In this document: positions 51,142 to 60,812 of the stretch, in pieces | Layout of the letters: every line of letters begins with the position of its first letter | Position numbering within the stretch: position 1 is the first letter of the stretch | Source of the DNA: Brevibacillus_H sp041920465 | Lineage (GTDB): Bacteria > Bacillota > Bacilli > Brevibacillales > Brevibacillaceae | Length of the DNA stretch: 64,000 nucleotides | Assembly: GCA_041920465.1 (NCBI GenBank) | Contig: JBHGXW010000034.1 | Coordinates: 62,001-126,000, forward strand | Reading direction: 5' to 3' | Translations under genes and position numbers: made by a program | Notes under the pieces: generated by a model | What the model saw: the letters and a program-made list of their open reading frames with translations, nothing else | What the model was told of the DNA's origin: nothing | Databases searched by the model: none

Positions 51142-51690
51142 ATGGAGCAATTTCACGCAACTACGATTTTTGCCGTCCATCATAATGGGGAAGCTGCCAT
51201 GGCTGGCGATGGTCAGGTTACATTCGGAAACAGCATGGTAATGAAGCATGGCGCCAAAAAAGTGAGAAGATTGTACCGTGGCGAGGTAATTGCTGGGTTT
51301 GCCGGCTCTGTTGCCGATGCGATTACCCTGTTTGAAAAGTTTGAAGGAAAACTGGAAGAGTATCACGGGAATTTGCAGCGTGCTGCCGTCGAATTGGCGA
51401 AAGATTGGCGTGCCGATAAGATTTTGCGGCGTTTGGAAGCGATGATGATTGTCATGAACAAGGATTATCTGCTATTGGTATCGGGCAACGGTGAAATCAT
51501 CGAACCGGATGATGGCATCTTGGCAATTGGCTCAGGAGGCAGTTTTGCCTTGGCGGCTGGCCGTGCGCTCAAAAAATTTGCTCCCCATTTAAGCGCGCGA
51601 GAAATCGCTGAAGCGGCACTGCAAACGGCTGCTGAAATTTGCGTTTTTACCAACTCAAACATTATTGTCGAAGAAATGACAAAAAGGTAG
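51142..51690 (+). CDS. hslV: ATP-dependent protease subunit HslV (ClpQ)
   Basis: A 182-residue proteasome-like peptidase that works with HslU. MEQFHATTIFAVHHNGEAAMAGDGQVTFG contains the Thr-Thr of the family; as in other Bacilli the mature N-terminus is displaced by a few residues, so processing at ATTIF is expected. AIGSGGSFALAAGRAL near 123 is also conserved. ATG 51142 is chosen with GGAAGTGAT upstream; an in-frame GTG at 51130 lies at that site. It ends 12 bp before hslU. Confidence 0.95.
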   Translation: MEQFHATTIFAVHHNGEAAMAGDGQVTFGNSMVMKHGAKKVRRLYRGEVIAGFAGSVADAITLFEKFEGKLEEYHGNLQRAAVELAKDWRADKILRRLEAMMIVMNKDYLLLVSGNGEIIEPDDGILAIGSGGSFALAAGRALKKFAPHLSAREIAEAALQTAAEICVFTNSNIIVEEMTKR

Positions 51691-51702
51691 GGAGGAATCA
51701 GG

Positions 51703-53097
51703 TTGCTTAAGCTGGAACAATTAACTCCCAGAATGATTGTCGAGCATTTAGACAAGTACATCGTCGGGCAAGCGCAAGCGAAACGGGCGATCGCCGTCGC
51801 ACTCCGTAACCGTTATCGCCGCAGTAAATTGCCGGAAAGCATGATTGAAGAAGTAGTGCCAAAAAACATATTGATGATCGGCCCAACAGGTGTAGGGAAA
51901 ACGGAAATCGCACGCCGTATTGCGAAATTGACAGGAGCTCCGTTTATCAAAGTGGAAGCGACGAAATTCACCGAAGTTGGATATGTTGGACGAGATGTGG
52001 AATCAATGGTTCGCGATTTGGTTGAAACAGCGATTCGCATGGTGAAAACAGAAAAAATGGAAATGGTGAAGGACAAAGCGGAGAAGCTGGCCAACGAAGC
52101 CATTGTTAACATTTTGGTTCCATCCCGGAAGCAGCAAACCGGATTTAAAAATCCGTTGGAGATGTTGTTTGGCAATCAGCAACAACAAAGTCATTCTCAT
52201 GATCCGGAAGATGCGTCAATCGAACAGCAGCGTCGCCAGGTTGCATTTCAAGTGGCAGCCGGTCAGTTGGAAGACCAAATGATCGAGATTGACGTGGAAG
52301 ATCAATCTCCAAATATGTTTGACATGTTCCAGATACCTGGCGGCGAGCAGATGGGCATGCAAATGCAGGATATGTTGGGAAGCTTGTTGCCAAAACGCAC
52401 CAAGAAAAGAAAATTGCGAATTAAAGAAGCCAGAAAGGTATTAATTCAACAGGAAGCGCAAAAACTGGTGGATATGGATGAAGTGATCCAGGAATCTATT
52501 TCGCGTGCGGAGCAGCAGGGAATCATCTTTATCGACGAGATTGACAAGATCGCTGGAAAAGACGGCCGCGGCCCCGACGTATCTCGCGAAGGTGTCCAAC
52601 GGGACATCTTGCCGATTGTCGAAGGTTCCACCGTTATGACCAAATATGGCCCTGTGAAAACAGATTACGTATTATTCATCGCAGCAGGCGCATTCCATAT
52701 GGCAAAACCCTCAGACTTGATACCGGAACTGCAGGGCCGCTTTCCGATTCGAGTTGAACTGAACAGCCTGCAGGTAGAGGATTTTGTTCGAATCTTAACT
52801 GAACCAAAAAACGCATTGATCAAGCAATATACGGCACTACTGGAAACAGAAGGAATCAAAATTGAATTCACGGAAGACGCAATCTATGAAATTGCCCGCC
52901 TTGCTACGGAGGTTAATCAATCCACTGATAATATCGGAGCAAGACGACTGCATACGTTACTTGAAAAAATGCTGGAAGATTTATCATTCGAAGCACCAGA
53001 TATTCACCTGGATGTGATTAAAATCACCCCGGAGTATGTTCGAGAAAAGTTAAATAGTATTGTGAAGAACAGAGATTTAAGCCAGTATATTTTATAA
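51703..53097 (+). CDS. hslU: ATP-dependent protease ATPase HslU (ClpY)
   Basis: A 464-residue AAA+ unfoldase. LDKYIVGQAQAKRAIAVALRNRYRR is at the start; Walker A GPTGVGKTEIARR is near residue 54; Walker B IIFIDEIDKIA is near 268; Arg finger region GRFPIRVEL is near 345. The internal I-domain is Gln/His-rich (GNQQQQSHSHDPEDA). It starts with TTG 51703 after GGGAGGA. Confidence 0.96.
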   Translation: MLKLEQLTPRMIVEHLDKYIVGQAQAKRAIAVALRNRYRRSKLPESMIEEVVPKNILMIGPTGVGKTEIARRIAKLTGAPFIKVEATKFTEVGYVGRDVESMVRDLVETAIRMVKTEKMEMVKDKAEKLANEAIVNILVPSRKQQTGFKNPLEMLFGNQQQQSHSHDPEDASIEQQRRQVAFQVAAGQLEDQMIEIDVEDQSPNMFDMFQIPGGEQMGMQMQDMLGSLLPKRTKKRKLRIKEARKVLIQQEAQKLVDMDEVIQESISRAEQQGIIFIDEIDKIAGKDGRGPDVSREGVQRDILPIVEGSTVMTKYGPVKTDYVLFIAAGAFHMAKPSDLIPELQGRFPIRVELNSLQVEDFVRILTEPKNALIKQYTALLETEGIKIEFTEDAIYEIARLATEVNQSTDNIGARRLHTLLEKMLEDLSFEAPDIHLDVIKITPEYVREKLNSIVKNRDLSQYIL

Positions 53098-53132
53098 CTT
53101 TCGAAGAGAGAAAAGTCAGGAGGATTAAAGAG

Positions 53133-53912
53133 ATGGATTTACTGTCCAAAACAAGAAGAATTAACCGGATGCTGCAAAAATCAGCCGGTCATGCAGTTAA
53201 CTTTAATGAGATGGCTCAAGTATTATGCGATGTGATTGAAGCCAATATTTTCGTGGTTAGCCGCAAAGGCAAAATGTTAGGCTATGCCATCCACCAGGAA
53301 ATCGACAATGAAAGAATTCGGAAAATGCTGGAAGAGAGACGTTTTCCGGAAGAATACAGCCTTGGGTTGTTAAAGGTTGAAGAAACTTCCGCCAACCTTG
53401 ATGTAGATAGCCCTTACACAGCATTCCCGATTGAAATGAAAGAAGTATTCCGTTCCGGATTAACCACCATCGTTCCGATTATTGGCGGCGGTGATCGACT
53501 TGGGACTTTAGTCCTGGCTCGTGTGAATAACACCTTCGTTGATGACGATCTGATTCTCGCTGAAGTGGGTGCGACAGTAGTGGGAATGGAGATTCTCCGA
53601 GAACGCTCTGAAGCCATTGAAGAAGAAGCCCGCAGCAAAGCAGTTGTTCAAATGGCGATTGGTTCTCTTTCTTACAGCGAATTGGAAGCGGTGGAGCACA
53701 TTTTTGAGGAACTGGAAGGGAAAGAAGGATTGCTCGTTGCTTCCAAAATTGCTGACCGCGTAGGAATTACCCGATCTGTTATCGTCAACGCGCTGCGTAA
53801 ATTGGAAAGCGCTGGCGTAATCGAATCCCGCTCTCTTGGCATGAAGGGTACTTTCATCAAAGTCTTGAACGATAAGCTTCTGCCTGAGTTGGAAAAGTTG
53901 AGAACTTCCTAA
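53133..53912 (+). CDS. codY: Global regulator CodY
   Basis: A 259-residue GTP- and branched-chain-amino-acid-responsive repressor. The N-terminal GAF domain begins MDLLSKTRRINRMLQKSAGHAVNF; the C-terminal winged helix contains ASKIADRVGITRSVIVNALRKLESAGVIESRSLGMKGT (near 203-240, shown by its key words). Start and length are normal. AGGAGG precedes the ATG. It closes the block before the flagellar operon. Confidence 0.98.
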   Translation: MDLLSKTRRINRMLQKSAGHAVNFNEMAQVLCDVIEANIFVVSRKGKMLGYAIHQEIDNERIRKMLEERRFPEEYSLGLLKVEETSANLDVDSPYTAFPIEMKEVFRSGLTTIVPIIGGGDRLGTLVLARVNNTFVDDDLILAEVGATVVGMEILRERSEAIEEEARSKAVVQMAIGSLSYSELEAVEHIFEELEGKEGLLVASKIADRVGITRSVIVNALRKLESAGVIESRSLGMKGTFIKVLNDKLLPELEKLRTS

Positions 53913-53954
53913 GACACCAAGAAATTGCAGAGTACATGCATATAATAGAAATGA

Positions 53955-53988
53955 GGGTACAGCGATAAGCTGTACCCCTTTCTTTTTG
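53955..53988 (+). terminator. Terminator after codY
   Basis: GGGTACAGC / GCTGTACCC with a 5 nt loop, followed by CCTTTCTTTTT. Confidence 0.85.
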
Positions 53989-54380
53989 AATTCCGGGGTT
54001 TTTCCTTTTACATAAGTATAGGTGCCGAATAAGTAAGATTATGGATGACTATTGGAGTAAAAAGAATCAGATTTCTAAAATATTACAGGGCTTTTGTCGC
54101 GAATTATGTCCTTCAGAAAGATAGGGCTTTTTTCGTTAAAATGATTTTGTTATGATTTATACGTGTTTACGTGTCGAATCAGCAGGAATTAACACTATAT
54201 TTGTAGAAGATTTTTTAGGAAACTTGAGGAAATCCGAATCATGTTGTTTTTTCCAGCTTGTTGGATTGATTGAATTGAATTGAATTGCAAATGGTGGTTA
54301 CATTTGCAGCGTTTTTTGAGGTTTCTAAGATGAGAAACTTGTGAAAATGTTTATGTAAAGGTTTGGAAGGAGGAGTTTCC
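53989..54380 (+). promoter_or_regulatory. Long upstream region of the flagellar operon
   Basis: About 390 bp of AT-rich DNA. TGCCGAA (54023-54029) and TGTCGAA (54172-54178) both match the Spo0A box TGNCGAA. TATGAT (54151-54156) is a possible -10 without a good -35. A 5 bp repeat based on TTGAA runs through 54265-54287. No clear sigma-D promoter was found. SD GGAAGGAGG belongs to flgB. Confidence 0.35.
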
Positions 54381-54788
54381 GTGTTTTCGACAAACCAGCT
54401 GCAATTGTTAGAACGGGCTATGGATGTAAGTACATTACGGCAACGGACGATTTCCAATAATATTGCCAATGTTGATACCCCTTACTTTAAAAGCAAACAA
54501 GTAGTTTTTGAGGAACTATTGCAAAGCGAAATGGACAATTCGGGGAGCAAACTTGAAGCCTATACGACAAACTCCCGACATATTTCGTTTGGACGGCAAG
54601 GAAGAATACCTGCCCCTCAAATCGTATCCAATCCTCAAGGGTTTGTACAAAATAACGGCAATGATGTTGATCTTGAGTATGAAATGAACCAATTGGCCAA
54701 AAACCAAATCTGGTATAACGGCCTGGTACAAATGACGAACGGCTATTTCTCCAAGCTGCGCTCGGTAATTGAAGGTGGAGGGAGGTAA
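54381..54788 (+). CDS. flgB: Flagellar basal-body rod protein FlgB
   Basis: A 135-residue proximal rod protein. It shows the rod motif RQRTISNNIANVDTPYFKSKQVVFEELL near residue 22 and a C-terminal coiled end NQLAKNQIWYNGLVQMTNGYFSKLRSVI. It starts with GTG 54381, 12 bases after the GGAGGAG core; a longer reading from 54363 has no ribosome site. It is the first gene of the fla operon. Confidence 0.95.
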   Translation: MFSTNQLQLLERAMDVSTLRQRTISNNIANVDTPYFKSKQVVFEELLQSEMDNSGSKLEAYTTNSRHISFGRQGRIPAPQIVSNPQGFVQNNGNDVDLEYEMNQLAKNQIWYNGLVQMTNGYFSKLRSVIEGGGR

Positions 54789-54794
54789 TCCTAA

Positions 54795-55256
54795 ATGAAC
54801 TTGTTTAGAGGAATGGATATTTCTGCATCTGCATTAACGATGAACCGCCTTCGGCTTGACACGGTGGCAGCAAACGTAAGTAACGCCAATTCCACTCGTG
54901 CTCATTTTGTCAACGGAGCATGGCAGCCTTATCGCCGCAAGATGGTGGAAGTGATGCCGAAAACTGACCAGTCGTTTGACAACCTGCTCCAAGCAGCGAT
55001 TGGAATCGTGAGCAACCAGCCGGAAAACGGTGTACGGGTTACCGCGATTAAGGAAGATAACACACCATTTAAACGGGTGTACGATCCGGATCATCCGGAT
55101 GCCGACAAAGATGGATATGTATTGATGCCTAACGTTGACATTATGAAAGAAATGGTTGACATGATTTCTGCCTCCCGTTCTTATGAAGCCAACGTAACTG
55201 TATTGAACGCGACCAAAAGCATGATGATGAAAGCATTTGAAATTAACGGGAGATAA
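54795..55256 (+). CDS. flgC: Flagellar basal-body rod protein FlgC
   Basis: A 153-residue rod protein with MNRLRLDTVAANVSNANSTRA near residue 16 and the C-terminal motif MVDMISASRSYEANVTVLNATKSMMMKAFEI. GGAGGGAGG overlaps the flgB end. Length is usual for the family. Confidence 0.96.
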   Translation: MNLFRGMDISASALTMNRLRLDTVAANVSNANSTRAHFVNGAWQPYRRKMVEVMPKTDQSFDNLLQAAIGIVSNQPENGVRVTAIKEDNTPFKRVYDPDHPDADKDGYVLMPNVDIMKEMVDMISASRSYEANVTVLNATKSMMMKAFEINGR

Positions 55257-55272
55257 AGGGGAGTAACTGAAG

Positions 55273-55569
55273 ATGCAAATCAATTCCGTCAAACAATTCG
55301 GCTTTCAACCTGATATCCAATCTCCTGCGAAGACGCCTGCTGAGGTAGCCAAATCTTTTGCCAGTTACCTTTCAGACTCGCTTGAACAAGTGAATCAATC
55401 ACAAGCCGAATCGGCCAAACTGAATGAAAAATTTGTGGCAGGCCAGATACAAGACGTGCATCAAGTGATGATTGCCAGCCAGAAAGCAAGCTTAACGCTT
55501 CAACTAACGATGCAGGTACGGAATAAAGTGATTGAATCCTACCAAGAGATCATGCGTATGCCGATCTGA
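55273..55569 (+). CDS. fliE: Flagellar hook-basal body complex protein FliE
   Basis: A 98-residue protein linking the MS ring to the rod. It has the FliE C-terminus VHQVMIASQKASLTLQLTMQVRNKVIESYQEIMRMPI in key-word form (about 62-98) and helical SFASYLSDSLEQVNQSQAES. AGGGGAG precedes the ATG. Confidence 0.95.
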   Translation: MQINSVKQFGFQPDIQSPAKTPAEVAKSFASYLSDSLEQVNQSQAESAKLNEKFVAGQIQDVHQVMIASQKASLTLQLTMQVRNKVIESYQEIMRMPI

Positions 55570-55604
55570 TTTTTGTATCGTACCCTTTCTTGGTGAGGTG
55601 AACT

Positions 55605-57194
55605 ATGAACGAACGTCTAGCATTATTTAGAGAGAAAATACAAACATTTTGGAACCGCTTCTCAAATAAACAAAAGTGGATGATTTCGGCGATTGCCTTG
55701 TCTTTGTTGATATCCCTCGGTCTATACATATATATCGCCTCCCGTCCCGTCTATGTCCCGTTGTATAATCAACGGTTGAGCGAGCAGGAAGTGGGGCTTA
55801 TCAAGCAAGAGCTGGACACCCGGAAGGTACCTTACCGCATTACCGGTAACGGCACGCAAATTGAAGTGCCGGAAGTACAGGCGCAAGACGTGATTGTTGA
55901 TTTGGCGGCCCAGGGGATTCCGAGTACGGGCACCATTAGTTCAGATGTTTTCAAGGGAGCAGGCACATTCGGCATTACAGACAGACAGTTTGATGTCTTG
56001 AAGAAGGATGCCCTTCAGCTTGAATTGAAAAAAATGCTGGAACGGGTACGAGGCGTGCGCAATGCGCAGGTAATGCTTACCCTGCCGGAGGAAAACGTTT
56101 GGGTCACGGACAAGCCGGAAACGGCAACTGCTTCTGTCATCGTTGACGTGGAACCGGGCACACAATTAACTCAGCAACAAATACGGTCTTTATATTATAT
56201 TGTTTCCCGAAGCGTTGAGAAGCTGCCGATTGAAAACATCACAATCACGGATCAGTATTCCAATCTGCTTGAGTTAACGGATACGAACGATTCGAATTCA
56301 CAAGCTCTTGGCCAATACGAACAGCAAGAAAAGATCAGAACAGAAGTTGAGAGGAAAATTCAACAAAATATATATAACCTGCTTGGCACATTGATGGGCA
56401 GGGACAAGGTGATCGTTCAAACAACGGTTAGCATGAACTTCGCCAAAGAAAACCGGGTGGAGAATCTGGTTGAACCGGTTGATAAAGAGAATAACGAAGG
56501 AATCATCATTAGTGCCGAGAAATTGTCCAAGACATTCTCCGGACAAGGGGCCCCTCCGGCTGGTACGGCTGGAACAGGCAACAGCGATGTTCCGAGTTTT
56601 CCTGGAGGTTCACAGCAAGGCTCCAACAGTCAATATGAGGAACTGGAAGATCGCGTGAACCGGGAAGTGAACCGAATCACGCGCAATATTACGGAGAGCC
56701 CGTACCAGATTGAAGACATTTCCATCAATGTCGGTGTGGAACCCCCCAACGGCGGACAACTGGATGCACCGACGATTGACAACATTAAGCAAGTTCTTCG
56801 TAACGTAGTGCGGGTAACGGTAAGCGCAAAAAATCCGCCTTTGACGGATCAACAGATCGATCAGAGAATCTCTGTCTTCCCCAAACAATTCAGCGGCAAA
56901 ATTGTCGTCGAGCAACAATCGGCACTTAATCCGTACCTCTTGTATGGTGCGGGAGCCTTGGCTTTATTGGCTCTTGGTGCAGTGGCATTTATCATTTACC
57001 GCCGCCGCCGCCAAAAAGCTGTGGAAGAGGAAGAAGTTCCGGATCTGCCGCCTCCGAAACCATTTGAAGTACCCGAACTTACTTACAACGAAGATGGAGA
57101 TGAAGTGGTAATCCGCAAACAATTAGATAAATTGGCCCGAAGCAAACCAGACGAATTCGTTACCTTGCTTCGTACATGGCTAGCTGAAGATTAG
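55605..57194 (+). CDS. fliF: Flagellar MS-ring protein FliF
   Basis: A 529-residue ring protein. There is a first membrane helix (about 23-46), a ring-building domain starting VPLYNQRLSEQEVGL and ending AAQGIPSTG, a second one with LPEENVWVTDKPETATASV near 160, a Gly/Pro-rich stretch near 310-340, a second helix (about 443-463), and a C-terminal tail VVIRKQLDKLARSKPDEFVTLLRTWLAED that binds FliG. GGTGAGG precedes the ATG. Confidence 0.97.
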   Translation: MNERLALFREKIQTFWNRFSNKQKWMISAIALSLLISLGLYIYIASRPVYVPLYNQRLSEQEVGLIKQELDTRKVPYRITGNGTQIEVPEVQAQDVIVDLAAQGIPSTGTISSDVFKGAGTFGITDRQFDVLKKDALQLELKKMLERVRGVRNAQVMLTLPEENVWVTDKPETATASVIVDVEPGTQLTQQQIRSLYYIVSRSVEKLPIENITITDQYSNLLELTDTNDSNSQALGQYEQQEKIRTEVERKIQQNIYNLLGTLMGRDKVIVQTTVSMNFAKENRVENLVEPVDKENNEGIIISAEKLSKTFSGQGAPPAGTAGTGNSDVPSFPGGSQQGSNSQYEELEDRVNREVNRITRNITESPYQIEDISINVGVEPPNGGQLDAPTIDNIKQVLRNVVRVTVSAKNPPLTDQQIDQRISVFPKQFSGKIVVEQQSALNPYLLYGAGALALLALGAVAFIIYRRRRQKAVEEEEVPDLPPPKPFEVPELTYNEDGDEVVIRKQLDKLARSKPDEFVTLLRTWLAED

Positions 57195-57207
57195 GGAGTG
57201 AGGACAG

Positions 57208-58221
57208 ATGGCTCGCGGGGCCAAAGAACTGACAGGTCGGCAAAAAGCTGCAATCCTGCTTATCTCGCTTGGGCCGGAAGTTTCAGCCCAAGTATTCAAA
57301 CATCTGAGGGAAGATGAGATTGAACAACTGACGTTGGAAATCGCCAATGTCAGGAAAGTAGATCATGAAGAGAAAGAAAAAGTATTGGCCGAATTTCACC
57401 AAATCGCCGTTGCGAAAGAAGTTATCGCTCAAGGTGGGATTACTTACGCGAAGGAGATTTTGGAGAAAGCATTGGGCCAAACCAAGGCGATTGATATTAT
57501 CAACCGTTTGACCGCTAATCTTCAGGTAAGGCCCTTCGATTTCGCACGGAAGGCGGATCCAAGCCAAATCCTGAACTTTATCCAGAATGAACATTCTCAG
57601 ACGATTGCACTTGTCCTTGCATATCTGGAACCTGCTCAGGCTGCGATGATTCTATCTGCGCTGCCGCAAGAGAGACAAGCAGATGTAGCCAAGCGGATCG
57701 CGTTGATGGACAGCACTTCTCCGGAAGTAATCGCCCAAGTGGAGCAGGTTCTGGAGCAGAAGCTGTCTGCAACCGTAACGCAGGATTACTCGCAAGCAGG
57801 CGGTATTGAGGCAATTGTCAGCGTATTGAACGGTGTCGACCGCAGTACCGAGCGCACCATCCTTGATTCTTTAGAGATTCAAGACCCTGAACTGGCGGAA
57901 GAAATCAAGAAACGGATGTTTGTCTTCGAAGATATTGCAACTCTCGACAATCGCTCCATCCAGCGCGTTATCCGCGATGTGGAGAATGCCGATTTGCAGC
58001 TTGCGCTCAAGGTGGCAAGCGAAGAAGTGCGGGAAGTTATTTTCCGCAATATGTCCAAACGGATGGCCGAAACCTTCCGGGAAGAGATGGAATTTATGGG
58101 GCCTGTGCGCCTGCGTGACGTTGAAGAGGCTCAGTCCCGAATTGTCGCCACGATTCGTCGCTTAGAAGAGGCGGGTGAAATTATCATCGCTCGCGGCGGA
58201 GGTGATGATATCATTGTCTAG
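57208..58221 (+). CDS. fliG: Flagellar motor switch protein FliG
   Basis: A 337-residue C-ring protein that contacts the stator and sets rotation sense. The N-terminus is LTGRQKAAILLISLGPEVSAQVFKHL; the middle domain has EHSQTIALVLAYLEPAQAAMIL near 130; the C-terminal torque helix has AFLE-like GPVRLRDVEEAQSRIVATIRRLEEAG. GGAGTGAGGA precedes the ATG. Confidence 0.97.
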   Translation: MARGAKELTGRQKAAILLISLGPEVSAQVFKHLREDEIEQLTLEIANVRKVDHEEKEKVLAEFHQIAVAKEVIAQGGITYAKEILEKALGQTKAIDIINRLTANLQVRPFDFARKADPSQILNFIQNEHSQTIALVLAYLEPAQAAMILSALPQERQADVAKRIALMDSTSPEVIAQVEQVLEQKLSATVTQDYSQAGGIEAIVSVLNGVDRSTERTILDSLEIQDPELAEEIKKRMFVFEDIATLDNRSIQRVIRDVENADLQLALKVASEEVREVIFRNMSKRMAETFREEMEFMGPVRLRDVEEAQSRIVATIRRLEEAGEIIIARGGGDDIIV

Positions 58222-59038
58222 GATTTTTAAAGCTGCCAGTTATTCGACTGCAGATGAAAAGATTATTCTCTCTATAAAAGCACCGCCACCTATACAGACG
58301 GAAGAAACCGTCCAAAGGTTGCAAGAAAATTTAGATCCTGCCATTCAAACTGCAGAAGCGGAAGCGAAGGCCATTTTGCAGGATGCCGAGGAGATGGCCC
58401 AAAAAATCCTGGCCGATGCTTCCCGCCAAGCGGAAGAGATTCGCTCTCAGGTCAAGGCCGAAATGGATCAATGGTGGCAGGAAAAAGAACAAGAGGCAGC
58501 CGTCATGGCTGAACAGGTAAGGGAGCAAGCCAGACAAGAGGGTTATTTGCAAGGGCTGGAAGAAGGGAAAGCAGCAGCCCGTCAAGAGGAAGAAGAGCAT
58601 GTCCGATTGGCTCGAAACGTTTTGGCTGAAGCGTATACAACCAAAGAATCGATCATTAATCAAGCGGAGCCGTTTTTGGTAGAACTAAGCACGGAGGTCG
58701 CAAAAAAAATTATCGGCGATGAGTTAAGCACATCCCCTGAAAAAATCGTGGAGATGATTCGTAAAATTGTTCGTCGATCACGCGTACACGGGCAAATTAC
58801 GATTTGTGTCAATCACCGCTATTATCAGTTTGTGGAAGAGCATCGTTCACAATTTCTCGCTCTTTTGGATGGACAAGCTGAGTTGGCGATTTATCCGGAC
58901 TATACCGTCCATGATGAAGGCTGTGTGATCAGAACGCCATTTGGCAGTGTAGATGCCAGAATCGATACCCAATTAAGTGAAATAAAGCAGGTTCTGATGG
59001 ATATTGCGCGGGGAAGTGATTCCAGTGATATCTCTTGA
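58214..59038 (+). CDS. fliH: Flagellar assembly protein FliH
   Basis: A 274-residue regulator of the FliI ATPase. A long coiled coil (about 35-140) rich in Ala, Glu and Gln is followed by the conserved end (about 165-265) with AKKIIGDEL, DYTVHDEGCVIRTPFGSVDARIDTQL. The start is probably TTG 58214, 11 bases after GGAGG; ATG 58205 is only two bases from that site. It overlaps fliG by eight bases and fliI by 14. Confidence 0.88.
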   Translation: MSRIFKAASYSTADEKIILSIKAPPPIQTEETVQRLQENLDPAIQTAEAEAKAILQDAEEMAQKILADASRQAEEIRSQVKAEMDQWWQEKEQEAAVMAEQVREQARQEGYLQGLEEGKAAARQEEEEHVRLARNVLAEAYTTKESIINQAEPFLVELSTEVAKKIIGDELSTSPEKIVEMIRKIVRRSRVHGQITICVNHRYYQFVEEHRSQFLALLDGQAELAIYPDYTVHDEGCVIRTPFGSVDARIDTQLSEIKQVLMDIARGSDSSDIS

Positions 59039-60347
59039 TGTAAACAAATATCGACTCGCGTTAGGGCAACTGGACCCCGTGCGAATTAACGGAAAAGTAA
59101 CCCAAGTGGTAGGATTGACCATTGAATCACAAGGACCGGAAGCAAAACTGGGCGAGATCTGTCAGATCTATTCGCAGCATGGGGAAGAGCCCATCTTGGC
59201 CGAAGTGGTTGGCTTTCGCGACAATAAGGTGCTGATGATGCCTTTGGGGGAGCTGTCTGCTATCGGGCCAGGTTGTGACGTAGTGGCAACCGGTAAGCCG
59301 CTCACGATCAAAGTAGGCCCCGAGATTCTTGGCACTGTTCTCGACGGATTAGGCAGACCGCTTAACGGCAATCCGCTTCCGTATGGATTAGCCAATTACC
59401 CGACAAACAATTTACCGCCAAATCCGCTGACTAGACCGAGGATAACGGAACAGATCGGTGTCGGAATCCGAGCCATAGACGGACTGCTTTCGATAGGAAA
59501 GGGACAACGTGTCGGTATTTTTGCAGGCTCCGGGGTGGGGAAAAGTACACTGCTTGGCATGATCGCAAGAAACACCAATGCCGATATTAACGTGATTGGG
59601 CTGATTGGCGAACGTGGTCGCGAGGTAATGGAGTTTATAGAGCGCGATTTAGGGGAAGAGGGATTAAAGAGGTCGGTAGTCGTGGTGGCAACTTCAGACC
59701 AACCGGCGCTAATCCGGATCAAAGGAGCCCTGATTACCACTTCGATCGCGGAATACTTTCGGGATCGCGGACTGAACGTCATGTTGATGATGGATTCCGT
59801 TACCCGTTTTGCCATGGCTCAACGGGAAGTGGGCTTAGCCATCGGGGAACCGCCGGCAACAAGAGGGTATACGCCATCGGTTTTTGCGTTACTGCCTAAG
59901 CTGTTGGAACGTGCCGGCACTTCACAAAAGGGCAGCATTACCGCTTTTTATACGGTGCTGGTAGACTCGGATGACATGAATGATCCGATTGCCGATACGG
60001 TGCGAGGAATTTTGGACGGTCACATCGTCTTAGACCGTAAAATTGCGCAAAAAGGCCATTTTCCGGCAATTGATATTCTTGCGAGCGTAAGTCGGGTTAT
60101 GAATGAAATTTCCTCCGAGCAGCATTTGCAAGCGGCCCGCCAGTTGAAACGATACATGGCCACGTATAGGGAAGCGGAGGACCTGATCAACATTGGAGCG
60201 TACAAGACGGGAACCAACCGGGAAATTGATACTGCCATCAGGTACAGAGATATTATCCGCGATTTTACGGCTCAATCGGTTCATGAACCAGCCGATCTGA
60301 AATCAAGCATAAATGCGTTAATCGCTCACTTTGGAGGAGTGAACTAA
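59025..60347 (+). CDS. fliI: Flagellar export ATPase FliI
   Basis: A 440-residue F1-beta-like ATPase. Walker A is GIFAGSGVGKSTLLGMIA near residue 164, GLIGERGREVMEFI near 193, the Asp in LNVMLMMDSVTRFAMAQREVGLA near 250, and the export-specific PSVFALLPKLLERAG near 285. The start is taken as GTG 59025, after GGGGAAGTGAT. It ends TAATG, one base shared with the fliJ start. Confidence 0.95.
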   Translation: MISLDVNKYRLALGQLDPVRINGKVTQVVGLTIESQGPEAKLGEICQIYSQHGEEPILAEVVGFRDNKVLMMPLGELSAIGPGCDVVATGKPLTIKVGPEILGTVLDGLGRPLNGNPLPYGLANYPTNNLPPNPLTRPRITEQIGVGIRAIDGLLSIGKGQRVGIFAGSGVGKSTLLGMIARNTNADINVIGLIGERGREVMEFIERDLGEEGLKRSVVVVATSDQPALIRIKGALITTSIAEYFRDRGLNVMLMMDSVTRFAMAQREVGLAIGEPPATRGYTPSVFALLPKLLERAGTSQKGSITAFYTVLVDSDDMNDPIADTVRGILDGHIVLDRKIAQKGHFPAIDILASVSRVMNEISSEQHLQAARQLKRYMATYREAEDLINIGAYKTGTNREIDTAIRYRDIIRDFTAQSVHEPADLKSSINALIAHFGGVN

Positions 60348-60799
60348 TGAAGAGTTACCAGTTTCATCTCCAAAAAATCCTTGATTTAAAAGAAAAAGAA
60401 AAAGAACAAGCGGAATGGGCATTCGGCAAGTCGATTCAACGGAAGAACGAAGAAGAGAGCAAGCTTTACAAACTGACAGAACTGCGCAATGAAGTGACAA
60501 AATCCCTATATTCCTTGCAGCAAGCGTCTTGCCGTGTTGCCGATTTAATGCAAGTCGTGCGTTACCAGCAATCGGTTGACCGAGCGATCGAGTCGCAACG
60601 GCGAACTTTGTTTGGATGTGAGCAAGAATTGGAACGCTGCAAAACCCATCTGACCTTCCACATGCAAGAGTCAAAGCTGTGGCAGCGTCTCAAAGAAAAA
60701 TCAAAAGAAATTTTCGATGAACAGATCAAACAGCAAGAACAAAAAGAGCTAGACGAAATAGGGATCAATCGCTATTTGCGCCGAGCCACTCGAGGATAA
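60347..60799 (+). CDS. fliJ: Flagellar export chaperone FliJ
   Basis: A 150-residue protein, almost entirely coiled coil. It begins MKSYQFHLQKILDLKEKEKEQAEW, the usual FliJ start, and ends in the Lys/Glu-rich KEIFDEQIKQQEQKELDEIGI. The conserved FliJ Tyr and Gln residues are less clear. The position between fliI and the MotE-like gene fits. GGAGGAG overlaps the fliI end. Confidence 0.92.
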   Translation: MKSYQFHLQKILDLKEKEKEQAEWAFGKSIQRKNEEESKLYKLTELRNEVTKSLYSLQQASCRVADLMQVVRYQQSVDRAIESQRRTLFGCEQELERCKTHLTFHMQESKLWQRLKEKSKEIFDEQIKQQEQKELDEIGINRYLRRATRG

Positions 60800-60812
60800 G
60801 AGGAGGTTCGTC

